DNA from: Micromonospora wenchangensis
GTDB lineage: Bacteria > Actinomycetota > Actinomycetes > Mycobacteriales > Micromonosporaceae
NCBI RefSeq assembly: GCF_002210435.1
Contig: NZ_MZMV01000047.1
Coordinates: 1 to 55,656 of the forward strand
Reading direction: 5' to 3'
DNA: 55,656 bases
Shown: one piece after another, positions 1 through 8,194 of the stretch
Position numbering within the stretch: the first letter of the stretch is position 1
Layout: every line of letters starts with the position of its first letter
Made by a program: the position numbers and the translations under genes
The notes under the pieces: generated by a model
Seen by the model: only the letters and a program-made list of their open reading frames with translations
Database searches by the model: none
Told to the model about the DNA's origin: nothing

Positions 1-1186
1 CCGGGGTGGGCTGCCGGCGGGGCAACGCCTGGGTGGCGTCCGCCGCCGGCGGTGGCGTACGGAAGGCCCGGGTCGCCTCCTGCGCCGCCGGGCCGACGGA
101 GAAGGCCCGGGTGGGTTCCCCGCCTGGCGGGTCCACCCGGAAGGCCCGGGTCGGCTCCTCGGCCAGCGGGTCCGGGGAACGGCCGGCCGGGGACGCGCCG
201 TTGCCGGGGCCGGGGCGGGCCGGCGGATCGGTCACCCGGAACGCGCGGGCGGCCTCGTCCTCGCCCGGTTGGGTGGGTGCGGGGCGGCGTCGCGGGAAGG
301 GTTGACCGCCCATCCCGGGCCGGGTCGGTGGGGTCGCCCGCTCACCCGAGCGCAGCGGGTTGTCCCGGGGCGACCGGGTGGCACCCCGGGCACTGGACGG
401 CTCGAAGAACGAGGTATGCCCGTTGGCCGGGCCGGTGGATTCCTCACCCAGCAGCCGACGGCGGGGGACCGCCGGCCAGCCGGCATTGGTCGTCCCCGGC
501 ACGGCGGGGGGCTCGGGGAAGGCGGGTCGGCCCTGGTCGGACGGACCGGCGGTAGTGGTGCGCGGGCCGCCACCGGACGGGGCGACCGGACGCCCCCGCT
601 CGTCGGTCACCGACGCGCCAGACGTCGGGCGGCTGCCGCCCCCGGCGGGTGGAGCGGTGGCGGACGACGCCGGCCGGGGCTGGGCCCAGCCGGCGGAGAG
701 GTCGGCGGTCGGCTCGACGTCGGCCGGCCCGCCGGGCGTGCTCCGCACCGGCGTCTGGTCGGCCTCCCCCCGGGACCGCGCCGCCGGGGCGCGACCGGGC
801 AGCCGGACGTCGCCCCGGGAGAGCTGCGAGACGAACCAGGCGGGCAGGTAGCCCTCGATCGGCAGGCCGGGGTTCACCGCCAGCCACCACTCGTGGTTGG
901 GCCACTCGACGGCCAGGTCGGCGTAGCGGCTGCGCCGGTAGGGGCCGGCGGAGGAGCCGAGACAGGAGTGCATCGCGGCGGCCGAGGTGAAGGCCAGGAC
1001 GTGGGTGCGCCCACCGGTGGTCCAGGTGCCCCAGCCCATCGGCGTGGCACCGGCGAGGGCCTGGCCGGAGACCGGGAGGAAGAGCTCCGAACCGGCCAGA
1101 ATGCGGAAGTAGAGCTCCTGGTCACCGGAGTGCAGCGCGTCGCGCATCGCCGTCTCGGCCTCGGTAGCCGGCTCCCAGTCGGTCAC
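1..1186 (-). CDS. SseB-like protein of a type VII secretion locus (3' end outside window)
   Basis: The GTG start at 1184-1186 follows a GGAGGAGAGG ribosome-binding site. The first ~125 residues resemble the SseB N-terminal domain found in actinobacterial proteins beside ESX genes, with a compact tryptophan-rich fold (WGTWTTGG, EWPNHEWWLAVNPGLPIEGYLP). The rest is proline-, glycine- and arginine-rich and probably disordered. It carries a repeated E-x-T-R-A-F motif near positions 50-160, and the reading frame stays open to base 1, so the C terminus lies outside the window. It is transcribed divergently from mycosin. The biochemical role is unknown; an accessory ESX role is inferred from position. 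Domain call moderately sure, frame very sure. Confidence 0.75.
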   Translation of the reverse strand, partial: MTDWEPATEAETAMRDALHSGDQELYFRILAGSELFLPVSGQALAGATPMGWGTWTTGGRTHVLAFTSAAAMHSCLGSSAGPYRRSRYADLAVEWPNHEWWLAVNPGLPIEGYLPAWFVSQLSRGDVRLPGRAPAARSRGEADQTPVRSTPGGPADVEPTADLSAGWAQPRPASSATAPPAGGGSRPTSGASVTDERGRPVAPSGGGPRTTTAGPSDQGRPAFPEPPAVPGTTNAGWPAVPRRRLLGEESTGPANGHTSFFEPSSARGATRSPRDNPLRSGERATPPTRPGMGGQPFPRRRPAPTQPGEDEAARAFRVTDPPARPGPGNGASPAGRSPDPLAEEPTRAFRVDPPGGEPTRAFSVGPAAQEATRAFRTPPPAADATQALPRRQPTP

Positions 1187-1339
1187 GGCCACCTCTCCTC
1201 CCGGATCAGGCCACAGGCGTCGCGTACAACCTACAAGGTGAAAACAAGATCACGATAAGTCGGTCACCGGCCGGTCGGCCTGGTAACGGACCGGGCGCTA
1301 ACATCCCGTTGCGGAGTCGACACGATACGGAGGCGGTCG

Positions 1340-2560
1340 ATGCCCCGATCCGGCAGCCGACGAACGTTCGTCACCCTGGCAGCGGCCCTGCTCGCCGTGC
1401 CGCCGACGGCCGTCGTGGCGTCGGTCACCCCGGCCCGCGCCGTCCCCGCCTGCGCCACGCCGCCAGCGCCGGCCCGCCCCGTCGCCGCCGCCCCGTGGCC
1501 CCAGCGACGGTACGCCCCGCAGCGGCTCACCCCGCTGGCCACCGGTGCCGGCGTCACCGTGGCGGTGGTCGACTCGGGCGTCGACCGGCAGCACCCCCAA
1601 CTCCGGGGGCGGGTGCTCGACGGCGCGGACTTTCTCGACCCGGGCGGCGACGGCACCCGGGACTGCGCCGGTCACGGCACCGGGGTGGCCAGCATCATCG
1701 CCGCCGGGGAGGGCTCCGGGGTGGCCTTCCGGGGGCTCGCACCCGGTGCCCGCATCCTGCCGGTACGGGTCAGCGAACAGCAGGTCGTCGAGGGGCGGGA
1801 GGCGGGGCGTACGGTCAGCGCCGCCGGTTTCGCCCAAGCCGTGCGGTGGGCGGTGGACCACGACGCCGACGTGCTCAACCTCTCCGTCGTCCTGTACGCC
1901 GACAACCCGGCCGTCCGCGAGGCGATCGACTACGCGCTGCGGCGGGACGTGGTCGTGGTGGCCGCCGCCGGCAACCTGCACGACGGCGGGGACCCGCTGC
2001 CCTATCCGGCGGCGTACGACGGGGTGCTCGGTGTCGGTGCGGTCACCCCGACCGGCGTGCGCGCCCCGTTCTCCCAGGTCGGCCCGTACGTCGATCTGGT
2101 CGCGCCGGGCGGTGACGTGCTGATGGCCGCGCCGGGGCAGGGTCACCGGCGGGCCGAGGGCACCAGTTACGCCGCCCCCTTCGTGGCGGGCACCGCCGCC
2201 CTGCTGCGGCAGTACCGGCCGGAACTCGACGCCGCCGAGGTGGCCCGCCGGATCGTCGGCACCACCGATCCGGCACCGGGTGGGCGGGAGGGTGGTTACG
2301 GTGCCGGCGTGCTCAACCCGTACCGGGCGGTGGTGGAGACCGGTGGTGCGCCCCGGCCGGTCAGCCGCCCGACGACGGCCCTGCCGGTGCCGCAGGCCGA
2401 CCCGGCGGTGCTGGCGCAGGGGCACCGGCGGGCGGCGGCCCGGCAGCGGGCATTGCTGGTCGCCACGGCCGTCGGCGGGACGGTGGTGGTGGCGGTGCTG
2501 CTGGCCGTGGTGCTCCCCCGGGGCGTCCGCCGCCGCTGGCACCCGGCCGGCCCGGCCTGA
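1340..2560 (+). CDS. mycP: Mycosin, type VII secretion-associated subtilisin-like serine protease
   Basis: This 406-residue S8-family protease starts at an ATG six bases after GGAGG. A signal peptide occupies residues 1-35. The catalytic triad is visible as Asp78 (AVVDSGVD), His112 (GHGTGVAS) and Ser276 (GTSYAAP), with oxyanion Asn211 (AAAGN). A proline-rich linker leads to a membrane segment at about 371-392 and a basic tail, giving the usual mycosin layout: protease domain outside the membrane, one C-terminal anchor. In mycobacteria mycosins are needed for stability of the ESX membrane complex. Neighbours (WXG100 genes, EccE) agree. The stop codon lies within a 27-bp tandem repeat. Confidence 0.93.
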   Translation: MPRSGSRRTFVTLAAALLAVPPTAVVASVTPARAVPACATPPAPARPVAAAPWPQRRYAPQRLTPLATGAGVTVAVVDSGVDRQHPQLRGRVLDGADFLDPGGDGTRDCAGHGTGVASIIAAGEGSGVAFRGLAPGARILPVRVSEQQVVEGREAGRTVSAAGFAQAVRWAVDHDADVLNLSVVLYADNPAVREAIDYALRRDVVVVAAAGNLHDGGDPLPYPAAYDGVLGVGAVTPTGVRAPFSQVGPYVDLVAPGGDVLMAAPGQGHRRAEGTSYAAPFVAGTAALLRQYRPELDAAEVARRIVGTTDPAPGGREGGYGAGVLNPYRAVVETGGAPRPVSRPTTALPVPQADPAVLAQGHRRAAARQRALLVATAVGGTVVVAVLLAVVLPRGVRRRWHPAGPA

Positions 2561-2619
2561 CGGCGGCATCCGGCCGGCCCGGCCTGACGGCGGCATCCGG
2601 CCGGCCCGGCCTGACGGCG
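2543..2619 (+). repeat. 27-bp tandem repeat spanning the mycosin stop codon
   Basis: Two exact 27-bp units (2543-2569, 2570-2596) and a 23-bp third copy (2597-2619). Each copy holds the TGA of mycP, and because 27 is a multiple of three all three TGAs are in the mycosin frame. This looks like slipped-strand duplication of the last codons plus stop. Just downstream, near 2680-2712, is a short 9-bp GAGCCGCCC-type repeat. Confidence 0.9.
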
Positions 2620-2748
2620 ACGGCCGACCGTCGACCGGCCGACCGTCGCCGCCGGAGAACCGTCGGCAGCGTCACCCTCGCGGAGCCGCCCGAGCCGCCC
2701 GAGCCGCCCGGGTCGCCGGAGCAGCCGGAGGGCCGCCCGGTGGCCTGG

Positions 2749-3042
2749 TCACTGGAACAGGCCGGTGTTGCGTTTCTCGGTGTCGAGGTAGTCGGCGGCG
2801 GAGTCGTCCACGGCGAGTTTGATGTCCCGCAGCATCGCCTGGAGATCCTGCGATGCTGAGCGCCACCGCGCCTGCCGCTGCTCGTACGCCCGGCGGGCCT
2901 CGCCGTCCCAGCCGGCGACCAGCGGGGCGGCGTCCCGTTCGAGCTGGCCGAGCTGCGCGTCGAGGGTGTTCAGAGCCTTCTGGATGTCCGCGCCGGCCTG
3001 GTGCAGCGCGGCGAAGTTGACGACCAGCACACCGTGGTCCAT
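2749..3042 (-). CDS. WXG100 family ESX substrate
   Basis: A 97-residue helical-hairpin protein. The ATG at 3042 follows GGGGAGGAA. The WxG turn is W-D-G (AGWDGEARRAY) in the middle, and a YxxxE export signal (YLDTE) lies near the C terminus, as in proteins secreted by type VII systems. It lies 26 bases after a second WXG100 gene, so the two probably form an EsxA/EsxB-type heterodimer made from one transcript. Length is typical of the family (~100 residues). Which one is the signal-bearing partner cannot be decided, since both have a YxxxD/E-like motif. Confidence 0.88.
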   Translation of the reverse strand: MDHGVLVVNFAALHQAGADIQKALNTLDAQLGQLERDAAPLVAGWDGEARRAYEQRQARWRSASQDLQAMLRDIKLAVDDSAADYLDTEKRNTGLFQ

Positions 3043-3068
3043 CGGATCGTTCCTCCCCGGGGATCTGG

Positions 3069-3386
3069 TTAGAGCGGCAGTTGGATGCCGCGACTGGTGC
3101 CGGCGACCCGGCCGGCGGCCTCGGTGTCCGAGGCGTCGTACTGGCGGCCGGCGGTGCGGATGGCCGCCGCGGTCTCCCGCAGCGCCCGTTGCAGCGCGGC
3201 CTGGTCCCGCCCCCACTGCTGCTTGACCTGCTCGAAGGAGCGCCCGCCGGCGCCCCGCCAGGCCTGCTGCAACACCTCCAGCTCGGCCATCAGGCCGGTC
3301 AGCATGGCCTGCAACGACTGGTCCACCTGCTCGAACCTGGTGGCGGTGTGCTGCATCACCGCCGCTTCTGCCTGGGTCTGGGACAC
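3069..3386 (-). CDS. WXG100 family ESX substrate
   Basis: A 105-residue protein from a GTG start at 3386 (GAGGTG about 8 bases upstream); a longer reading frame upstream has an unlikely, arginine-rich start. The WxG turn is W-R-G (AWRGAGGRSF), flanked by two long amphipathic helices, and a YxxxD signal (YDASD) lies near the C terminus. It is the first gene of a two-gene minus-strand unit with the WXG100 gene at 2749-3042 and is divergent from eccE. Expected role: helical-hairpin dimer partner exported by the ESX machinery. The exact start could also be a downstream ATG ten codons in. Confidence 0.85.
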   Translation of the reverse strand: MSQTQAEAAVMQHTATRFEQVDQSLQAMLTGLMAELEVLQQAWRGAGGRSFEQVKQQWGRDQAALQRALRETAAAIRTAGRQYDASDTEAAGRVAGTSRGIQLPL

Positions 3387-3696
3387 CCGGACGTCACCTC
3401 GTCTCCCCGGTCGGGCCGACCGCCGGCCGTCCACTGCGGACGCGCGCCGTCCGTCGGCACGGGCCGGACGGACCTGGTCGGCGAATCAGTCGCTGACGGT
3501 AGTCGCACCGTCGCCGTTGTGCTACCCCGCCCGCCTCCCCTGTGGACAACCCGCCCGACGCCGGCCGGCAGGACCCCCACCGGACCGGCCAGCCCACTAC
3601 GATGGGTCACAATCCCGTCGCTTTCCGGTCCCGGCCGGAGGTTCGCGGTGGGGCACCCCGGCGGTCGGTGCCGGACGGGCACACGGAGGAGATGCG
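3387..3696. other. Divergent intergenic region between WXG100 genes and eccE
   Basis: About 310 bases without a convincing gene. It must hold promoters for both directions. On the plus strand TACGAT at 3598-3603 fits a TANNNT -10 box for eccE, but I see no good -35. Nothing else stands out. Confidence 0.4.
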
Positions 3697-5472
3697 GTGA
3701 CGGCGAGCACGACCGACCGACCGCTCCGGCGGGCCACCGAGGGCCCGCCCCGGCCCCGCACCGCCGTACACCCCGGTCAGGTCGTCGCCACGCAGGTCGC
3801 GCTGGCGCTGCCGGTGGCCGCGTACGGTCGCGGGCCGGTGCCGGCGGTGCTGGCCGCGGCCGGTGCGGTGGTCCTGGCCGGTCTCGGCTGGGGGCGCTGG
3901 CGCGGGCGGTGGCTGTTCGAATGGTGGGGCACCGCCGCCGGGTTCCTCACCCGCCGGCACGGCCTGCCCGCCGACACCGCCCCGGAGGCCCTGCTGGACC
4001 TGCTGCTCCCCGATGCCGCGTTGGCCGGGGTGGAGTTGGCCGACGGGCCGGCGGGGGTGGTCGACGACGCCACCGGGCTGGCCGTCCTGCTCGACCTGGG
4101 TGACCCGGGCGACCTGCTCGGCGACCGGTCCCACCCGCTGCCGGCACCCGGCACGCTGCTGCCGCCGGCCGGGCCGCAGCAGCCGCCGGTGCGGGTGCAG
4201 GTGCTGCTGCACGCCGTGCCGGCCCCGGCGGCGGGCGGTGGCGCGGCCGGCACGTCGTACCGGCAGTTGACCGAGGGGCGGCTGCCGGGTCAGGAGCGGG
4301 CCCTGCTCGCCGTCCGGGTGTTGCGGGCACCCGGCTGGTCGGACGCGGACCTGCGCCGGGCGCTGGCCGGCACGGTGCGGCGGATCGTCCGCCGGGTGGG
4401 GCCGCTGCCGGCCCGTCCGCTGGGCGGGCACGCCGCGCTGCGGGTGCTGGCCGAACTCGCCCACCACGATCCCGGCCGGCCGGTGCGCGAGAACTGGTCG
4501 ACGCTGTGCACCGGCGACCAGCACCAGGCCACCTTCCGGCTGGTCCGCTGGCCGGACGCCCGGGTCGGTCCGGGCCGCCGGTTGGTGTCCCGCCTGCTGG
4601 CCCTGCCGGCGACCGCCACCACCGTCGCGCTCGGGGCCGGCCCGCGCGTCGGCGACACCGCGGCACCGACCTGCCTGACGGTACGGCTGGCCGCCGCCAC
4701 GCCGGTCGCGCTGGAACACGCCGCCGAGGGGTTGTGCCGGCTCGTCGCCGACGCCGGTGGCGAGCTGTGTCGACTCGACGGCGCGCAGTTGCCCGGCCTG
4801 GCCGCCACGTTGCCGTTGGCGGTGCCCGGGGTGGCCGTGCCGGGGGTCGAGCCGCCGGAGCTGACCCTCGGCGGGGCGGGGTTGATGGTGGGGGCGAACC
4901 GGCACGGCGGTGCGGTGACCGTCCGGCTGTTCCGTGCCGAGGGCACCCGGCTGGTGCTGGTCGGCGGGCTGGCGGCGGCTCAACTGCTGGTGTTGCGGGC
5001 GTTGGCGCTGGGGGCCGGGGTGCTGGTGCAGACCGGTCGGCCACGGGCCTGGGAGCCGTTCGTCCGCGGGGTCGGCGGGCAGCAGGGCGGGGTGGTGGTG
5101 GTCCCCACCGGGCGGGCGGTCGGCGTCACCGGTTCCCCGCTGCGTCCGCTGCTGGTGGTGGCCGACGCGGGTACGGCGGCCGGCGAACCGCCGCCCGGGG
5201 CGGAGTGGGTGTCCACCCTGGTGGTGCGGGACGAGTTGACCCCGGCGGACGTCGACACCCTCGGCCGGGCCGACCTGGCGGTGCTGCAACCCCTCGACCC
5301 GCCGGAGGCCGCCCTGGCGGGCACCGCGCTGGGGCTGGGCGGTGCGGCGGAGTGGTTGACCCGCATCCGGGACGACATGGTCGCGGTGGTCAACCGGCGG
5401 GCGCTGCGCTGGGCGCTGCTGTCACCCACCCCGATCGAGTCGCAACTGGTCGGTCGGCCCGGCCGGCGCTGA
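3697..5472 (+). CDS. eccE: Type VII secretion protein EccE
   Basis: 591 residues from a GTG six bases after GGAGGA; the open frame extends upstream but without a comparable start. Two adjacent N-terminal membrane segments (residues ~28-43 and ~48-66) are followed by the EccE-like RWRGRWLFEWW stretch and a large soluble domain. EccE sits at the periphery of the ESX inner-membrane complex with EccB, EccC and EccD. It is somewhat longer than many mycobacterial EccE proteins, the extra length being Ala/Gly/Pro-rich. Neighbouring mycosin and WXG100 genes support the call. Confidence 0.8.
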   Translation: MTASTTDRPLRRATEGPPRPRTAVHPGQVVATQVALALPVAAYGRGPVPAVLAAAGAVVLAGLGWGRWRGRWLFEWWGTAAGFLTRRHGLPADTAPEALLDLLLPDAALAGVELADGPAGVVDDATGLAVLLDLGDPGDLLGDRSHPLPAPGTLLPPAGPQQPPVRVQVLLHAVPAPAAGGGAAGTSYRQLTEGRLPGQERALLAVRVLRAPGWSDADLRRALAGTVRRIVRRVGPLPARPLGGHAALRVLAELAHHDPGRPVRENWSTLCTGDQHQATFRLVRWPDARVGPGRRLVSRLLALPATATTVALGAGPRVGDTAAPTCLTVRLAAATPVALEHAAEGLCRLVADAGGELCRLDGAQLPGLAATLPLAVPGVAVPGVEPPELTLGGAGLMVGANRHGGAVTVRLFRAEGTRLVLVGGLAAAQLLVLRALALGAGVLVQTGRPRAWEPFVRGVGGQQGGVVVVPTGRAVGVTGSPLRPLLVVADAGTAAGEPPPGAEWVSTLVVRDELTPADVDTLGRADLAVLQPLDPPEAALAGTALGLGGAAEWLTRIRDDMVAVVNRRALRWALLSPTPIESQLVGRPGRR

Positions 5473-5527
5473 CCGCACGGGTTGCGGTGGTTTCCCTGGC
5501 TGGACCGTACGTGGCACGATCCCGGCC

Positions 5528-5914
5528 ATGGATTTTCTGAAGGGTCTTCTGATCCGGTTGGGCTCCACGGTGGTGGCCTTCTGGCTGGCGACGCTGCTCA
5601 TCCCTGGCATCTCGCTCGACACCGGTTCGGCCGGCGAGGCGATCGTCACCCTGGTGCTGGTGTCGGTGATCTTCGGCGTGGTCAACGCGGTGCTCCAGCC
5701 GATCATCAAAACCGTCGGCTGCGGCTTCTACCTGCTCACCCTCGGGCTGATCGCCCTGGTCGTCAACGGGTTGCTGTTCCTGCTCACCAGTTGGATCGCC
5801 GGGCAGGCGGACCTGCCGTTCCACGTGGACGGGTTCTGGCCCGAGGCGGTGCTGGGCGCGCTCCTGGTCGGCATCGTGACCTGGATCCTCGGGGCCGTCC
5901 TCGACCGCGACTGA
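5528..5914 (+). CDS. Phage-holin-family membrane protein (YvlD/DUF360-like)
   Basis: 128 residues with about four hydrophobic helices (near 5-25, 36-55, 62-88 and 107-125) and short loops. The pattern, including GVVNAVLQPIIKTV and the final ILGAVLDRD, matches the phage_holin_4_2 family. Despite the name these are common chromosomal actinobacterial membrane proteins of unknown function, with no prophage around this one. It stands alone between eccE and the acetyltransferase. Starts at ATG 5528. Confidence 0.8.
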   Translation: MDFLKGLLIRLGSTVVAFWLATLLIPGISLDTGSAGEAIVTLVLVSVIFGVVNAVLQPIIKTVGCGFYLLTLGLIALVVNGLLFLLTSWIAGQADLPFHVDGFWPEAVLGALLVGIVTWILGAVLDRD

Positions 5915-5980
5915 CCCGGTCGCCGGCCACCGCTCCAGCGGGGCGGTGGCCGGCCGGCGTCGCACCGCCGGACGGAAAGC

Positions 5981-6040
5981 TGGCTGGCGGGACGGCCACC
6001 GGACGGGAATTGGCTGGCGGGACGGCCGCCGGGTGGGGCT
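5981..6040 (+). repeat. 30-bp direct repeat, two copies
   Basis: Two imperfect 30-bp units (5981-6010 and 6011-6040) share TGGCTGGCGGGACGGCC. They lie in the gap just before the GNAT gene. No function evident. Confidence 0.7.
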
Positions 6041-6051
6041 AGCGTGGCGGG

Positions 6052-6486
6052 GTGTTCTCGTTGACCCACCCCGACGGCTGGCAGCTCGACACCGACCCGG
6101 AGCGCATCGACCGGGACCGGGTGCACCACTGGCTCTCCACCGACGCCTACTGGGCGCTGGGGCGCAGCCGGGAGACGACGGAGCGGGCCCTTGCCGGCTC
6201 GACCCCGTACGGCGTCTACCGGCCGCAGGACGGCGCACAGGTCGCGGTGGCCCGGGTGGTCACCGACCGGGCCACCTTCGGCTGGCTCTGCGACCTCTAC
6301 GTCGCCCGGGAGGCGCGCGGGCGCGGCCTGGGCACCTGGCTGGCCGGATCGATCCGCGACCATCTCGCCGGGTACGGCGTACGCCGGATCGCGTTGGCGA
6401 CCGCCGACGCGCACGGGGTGTACGCGAAGCTGGGTTTCACCCAGGCGTCCCCGGACCGGTGGATGGAGTGGGCGGACCAGCGGTGA
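6052..6486 (+). CDS. GNAT family N-acetyltransferase
   Basis: A 144-residue GCN5-related acetyltransferase from GTG 6052. The acetyl-CoA pyrophosphate-binding motif is visible as R-G-R-G-L-G-T-W near residue 95, after the beta-strand segment FGWLCDLYVA. The C-terminal YAKLGFTQAS is the usual end of the fold. The substrate cannot be told; the family acts on small amines, antibiotics or protein N termini. It lies 52 bases upstream of the RarD-type transporter on the same strand and may be co-transcribed. Confidence 0.85.
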   Translation: MFSLTHPDGWQLDTDPERIDRDRVHHWLSTDAYWALGRSRETTERALAGSTPYGVYRPQDGAQVAVARVVTDRATFGWLCDLYVAREARGRGLGTWLAGSIRDHLAGYGVRRIALATADAHGVYAKLGFTQASPDRWMEWADQR

Positions 6487-6538
6487 CCCCGCTCACCGGA
6501 AAGGAGCCTGATCCGGCCTTACCCCTTACGGTGGGATC

Positions 6539-7462
6539 GTGACTCCGCTGCGGCTCGGCTACCTCTACGGCTTTGGTGCGTACCTGATCTGGGGTTTCAT
6601 CCCGATCTACCTGAAGTTGCTCCAGCCGGCCGGGCCGATGGAGATCCTCGCCCACCGGATCATCTGGTCGGTGGTGTTCGTCGCGCTGCTGCTCGCCGCC
6701 CTGCGCAACGTCGGCTTCCTGCGGTCGCTGGCCCGCCGCCCCCGGACGCTGGCCGGGATCGTCGTCGCGGCGGCGCTGATCGCGGTGAACTGGGGCACCT
6801 ACATCTACGGGGTGAACTCCGCCCGGGTGGTGGAGACCGCCCTCGGCTACTTCATCAACCCGCTGGTGTCGGTGCTGCTCGGGGTGCTGGTGCTGCGGGA
6901 GCGGCTGCGCCCGGCGCAGTGGGTGGCGCTCGGGGTGGGCGCGGCGGCGGTCGCGGTGCTCACCGTCGACTACGGCCGGCTGCCCTACCTGGCGTTGATC
7001 CTGGCGGCCAGCTTCGCCGGCTACGGGTTGGCCAAGAAGCGGCTCGGGCTGCCGGCGGCGGAGGGGCTGTTCGTCGAGTCGGCGGTGCTGGCGCTGCCCG
7101 CCCTGGGCTACCTGGGCTGGTTGGCGAGCCGGGGCGGGTCGACGTTCGGCGGGGTCTCGGCCGGGCACACCGCGCTGCTGGTGGCGGCCGGGGCGGTGAC
7201 GGCCGTCCCGCTGCTGCTGTTCGCGGGCGCGGCCAACCGGCTGCCGCTGACCGCGCTCGGCATGCTCCAGTACGTGGCCCCGGTCCTCCAGCTCGGCTGC
7301 GGCGTGCTGATCTTCCACGAGCCGATGCCGCCGGCCCGGCTGGCCGGTTTCGCCCTGGTCTGGCTGGCCCTGGTGATCTTCAGTCTGGACGCGCTGCGCA
7401 ACGGCCGACGCACCCGGGCCGCCGCCCGCGCCGCCGCGCCGCTACCCGCCACCGCCCACTGA
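6539..7462 (+). CDS. rarD: EamA/RarD family transporter
   Basis: 307 residues with about ten membrane helices in two EamA halves. The start GYLYGFGAYLIWGFIPIYLKLL with HRIIWS, and later NWGTYIYGVNS and ALGYFINPLVSVLLG, are typical of the RarD branch of drug/metabolite transporters. The natural substrate of RarD proteins is not firmly known. GTG start at 6539; the GNAT gene upstream may be in the same transcript. Convergent with the anti-sigma gene across a shared hairpin. Confidence 0.85.
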   Translation: MTPLRLGYLYGFGAYLIWGFIPIYLKLLQPAGPMEILAHRIIWSVVFVALLLAALRNVGFLRSLARRPRTLAGIVVAAALIAVNWGTYIYGVNSARVVETALGYFINPLVSVLLGVLVLRERLRPAQWVALGVGAAAVAVLTVDYGRLPYLALILAASFAGYGLAKKRLGLPAAEGLFVESAVLALPALGYLGWLASRGGSTFGGVSAGHTALLVAAGAVTAVPLLLFAGAANRLPLTALGMLQYVAPVLQLGCGVLIFHEPMPPARLAGFALVWLALVIFSLDALRNGRRTRAAARAAAPLPATAH

Positions 7463-7496
7463 GCCTCCCGGCCGCCGCGCGGCCCCCGGGGCTCAG
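7459..7496. terminator. Bidirectional terminator between rarD and the anti-sigma gene
   Basis: CTGAGCC at 7459-7465 pairs with GGCTCAG at 7490-7496, extended inward by further G-C pairs. The stop codons of both convergent genes lie in the stem arms. No U-tract, as is common in GC-rich actinobacteria. Confidence 0.6.
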
Positions 7497-8194
7497 CGGA
7501 CGTCGTAGCTGAGCACCAGCGTCCCGTCGGCGCGCAGCAGTTCGAGGCGGACCAGTTCGGCGTCGGTGAACCGGGTCGCCCCGCGCAGGTTCACGTCGTC
7601 GCCGGGAGCGGCCAGCCAGGAGGCGATCTGCTCCGTCGCGTCGTCCGGGCCCCGGGCCACCAGCCGGAACGTGTACGCCTTGCCGTAGCCGGCCGTCGCG
7701 TCGTACCCGCAGTGCATGGTGACCTCGGTGCCCCACTTGGTGCCGCTCAGCCCGATCTCGGCGTGCACCGCCGGGGTCTTGGCCGCCACCGGCGCCATCG
7801 ACACCATCCGGACCGCCTGGGTGGTCGGCGCGGGCGTCGGGGCCGGGCGCAGGGCGGACGCCCCGGCGACGCCCAGCACCAGGGCGAACCCGGCGGCGAC
7901 GAGGGCGGTCAGCGCGTACCGTCGGCGGTTGCGGGTCCGCTCCCGGCGGCGGCGGTCCCGGGCGGTGGCGATCAGGTCGGGCACCCGGCTGACCTCGGGC
8001 GGCGGCGGGAGGAACTCCTCCAGCGTGGTCGGGTCGAGCCGGCCCAGCAGGCCGGGCAGCACGGCGATCTCGGCCACCGCGTCCCGGCACGCCGCGCACC
8101 CGGCCAGGTGCCGCTCGTAGGCGGCCCGGTCGGCGGGGGCGAGCGCGCCCAGCACGTACGCGCCGTCGTCGTGTGCGAACTCGCAGCGGGTCAT
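7493..8194 (-). CDS. Zinc-finger anti-sigma factor
   Basis: 233 residues from ATG 8194, whose ATGA overlaps the sigma factor stop. The N-terminal anti-sigma domain has the zinc-binding H-x3-C-x2-C signature (ERHLAGCAACRD, residues ~28-39). One membrane helix follows (about residues 92-112), then an extracytoplasmic domain of ~120 residues. Such proteins hold their cognate ECF sigma factor at the membrane until a signal, often redox or envelope stress, releases it. Translational coupling to the sigma gene is strong evidence that they are a pair. The signal cannot be deduced. Confidence 0.9.
   Translation of the reverse strand: MTRCEFAHDDGAYVLGALAPADRAAYERHLAGCAACRDAVAEIAVLPGLLGRLDPTTLEEFLPPPPEVSRVPDLIATARDRRRRERTRNRRRYALTALVAAGFALVLGVAGASALRPAPTPAPTTQAVRMVSMAPVAAKTPAVHAEIGLSGTKWGTEVTMHCGYDATAGYGKAYTFRLVARGPDDATEQIASWLAAPGDDVNLRGATRFTDAELVRLELLRADGTLVLSYDVR

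Noticed and set aside
1187..1339. Promoters between the SseB-like gene and mycosin
   Set aside because: Several TANNNT boxes exist but none has a convincing -35 partner on either strand.
3085..3696. Upstream extension of eccE by about 200 codons
   Set aside because: The extension overlaps the WXG100 gene antisense and has no family resemblance; GTG 3697 has an ideal ribosome-binding site.
5528..5914. Prophage, because of the holin-family label
   Set aside because: No phage genes, integrase or attachment site nearby; the family is widely chromosomal.
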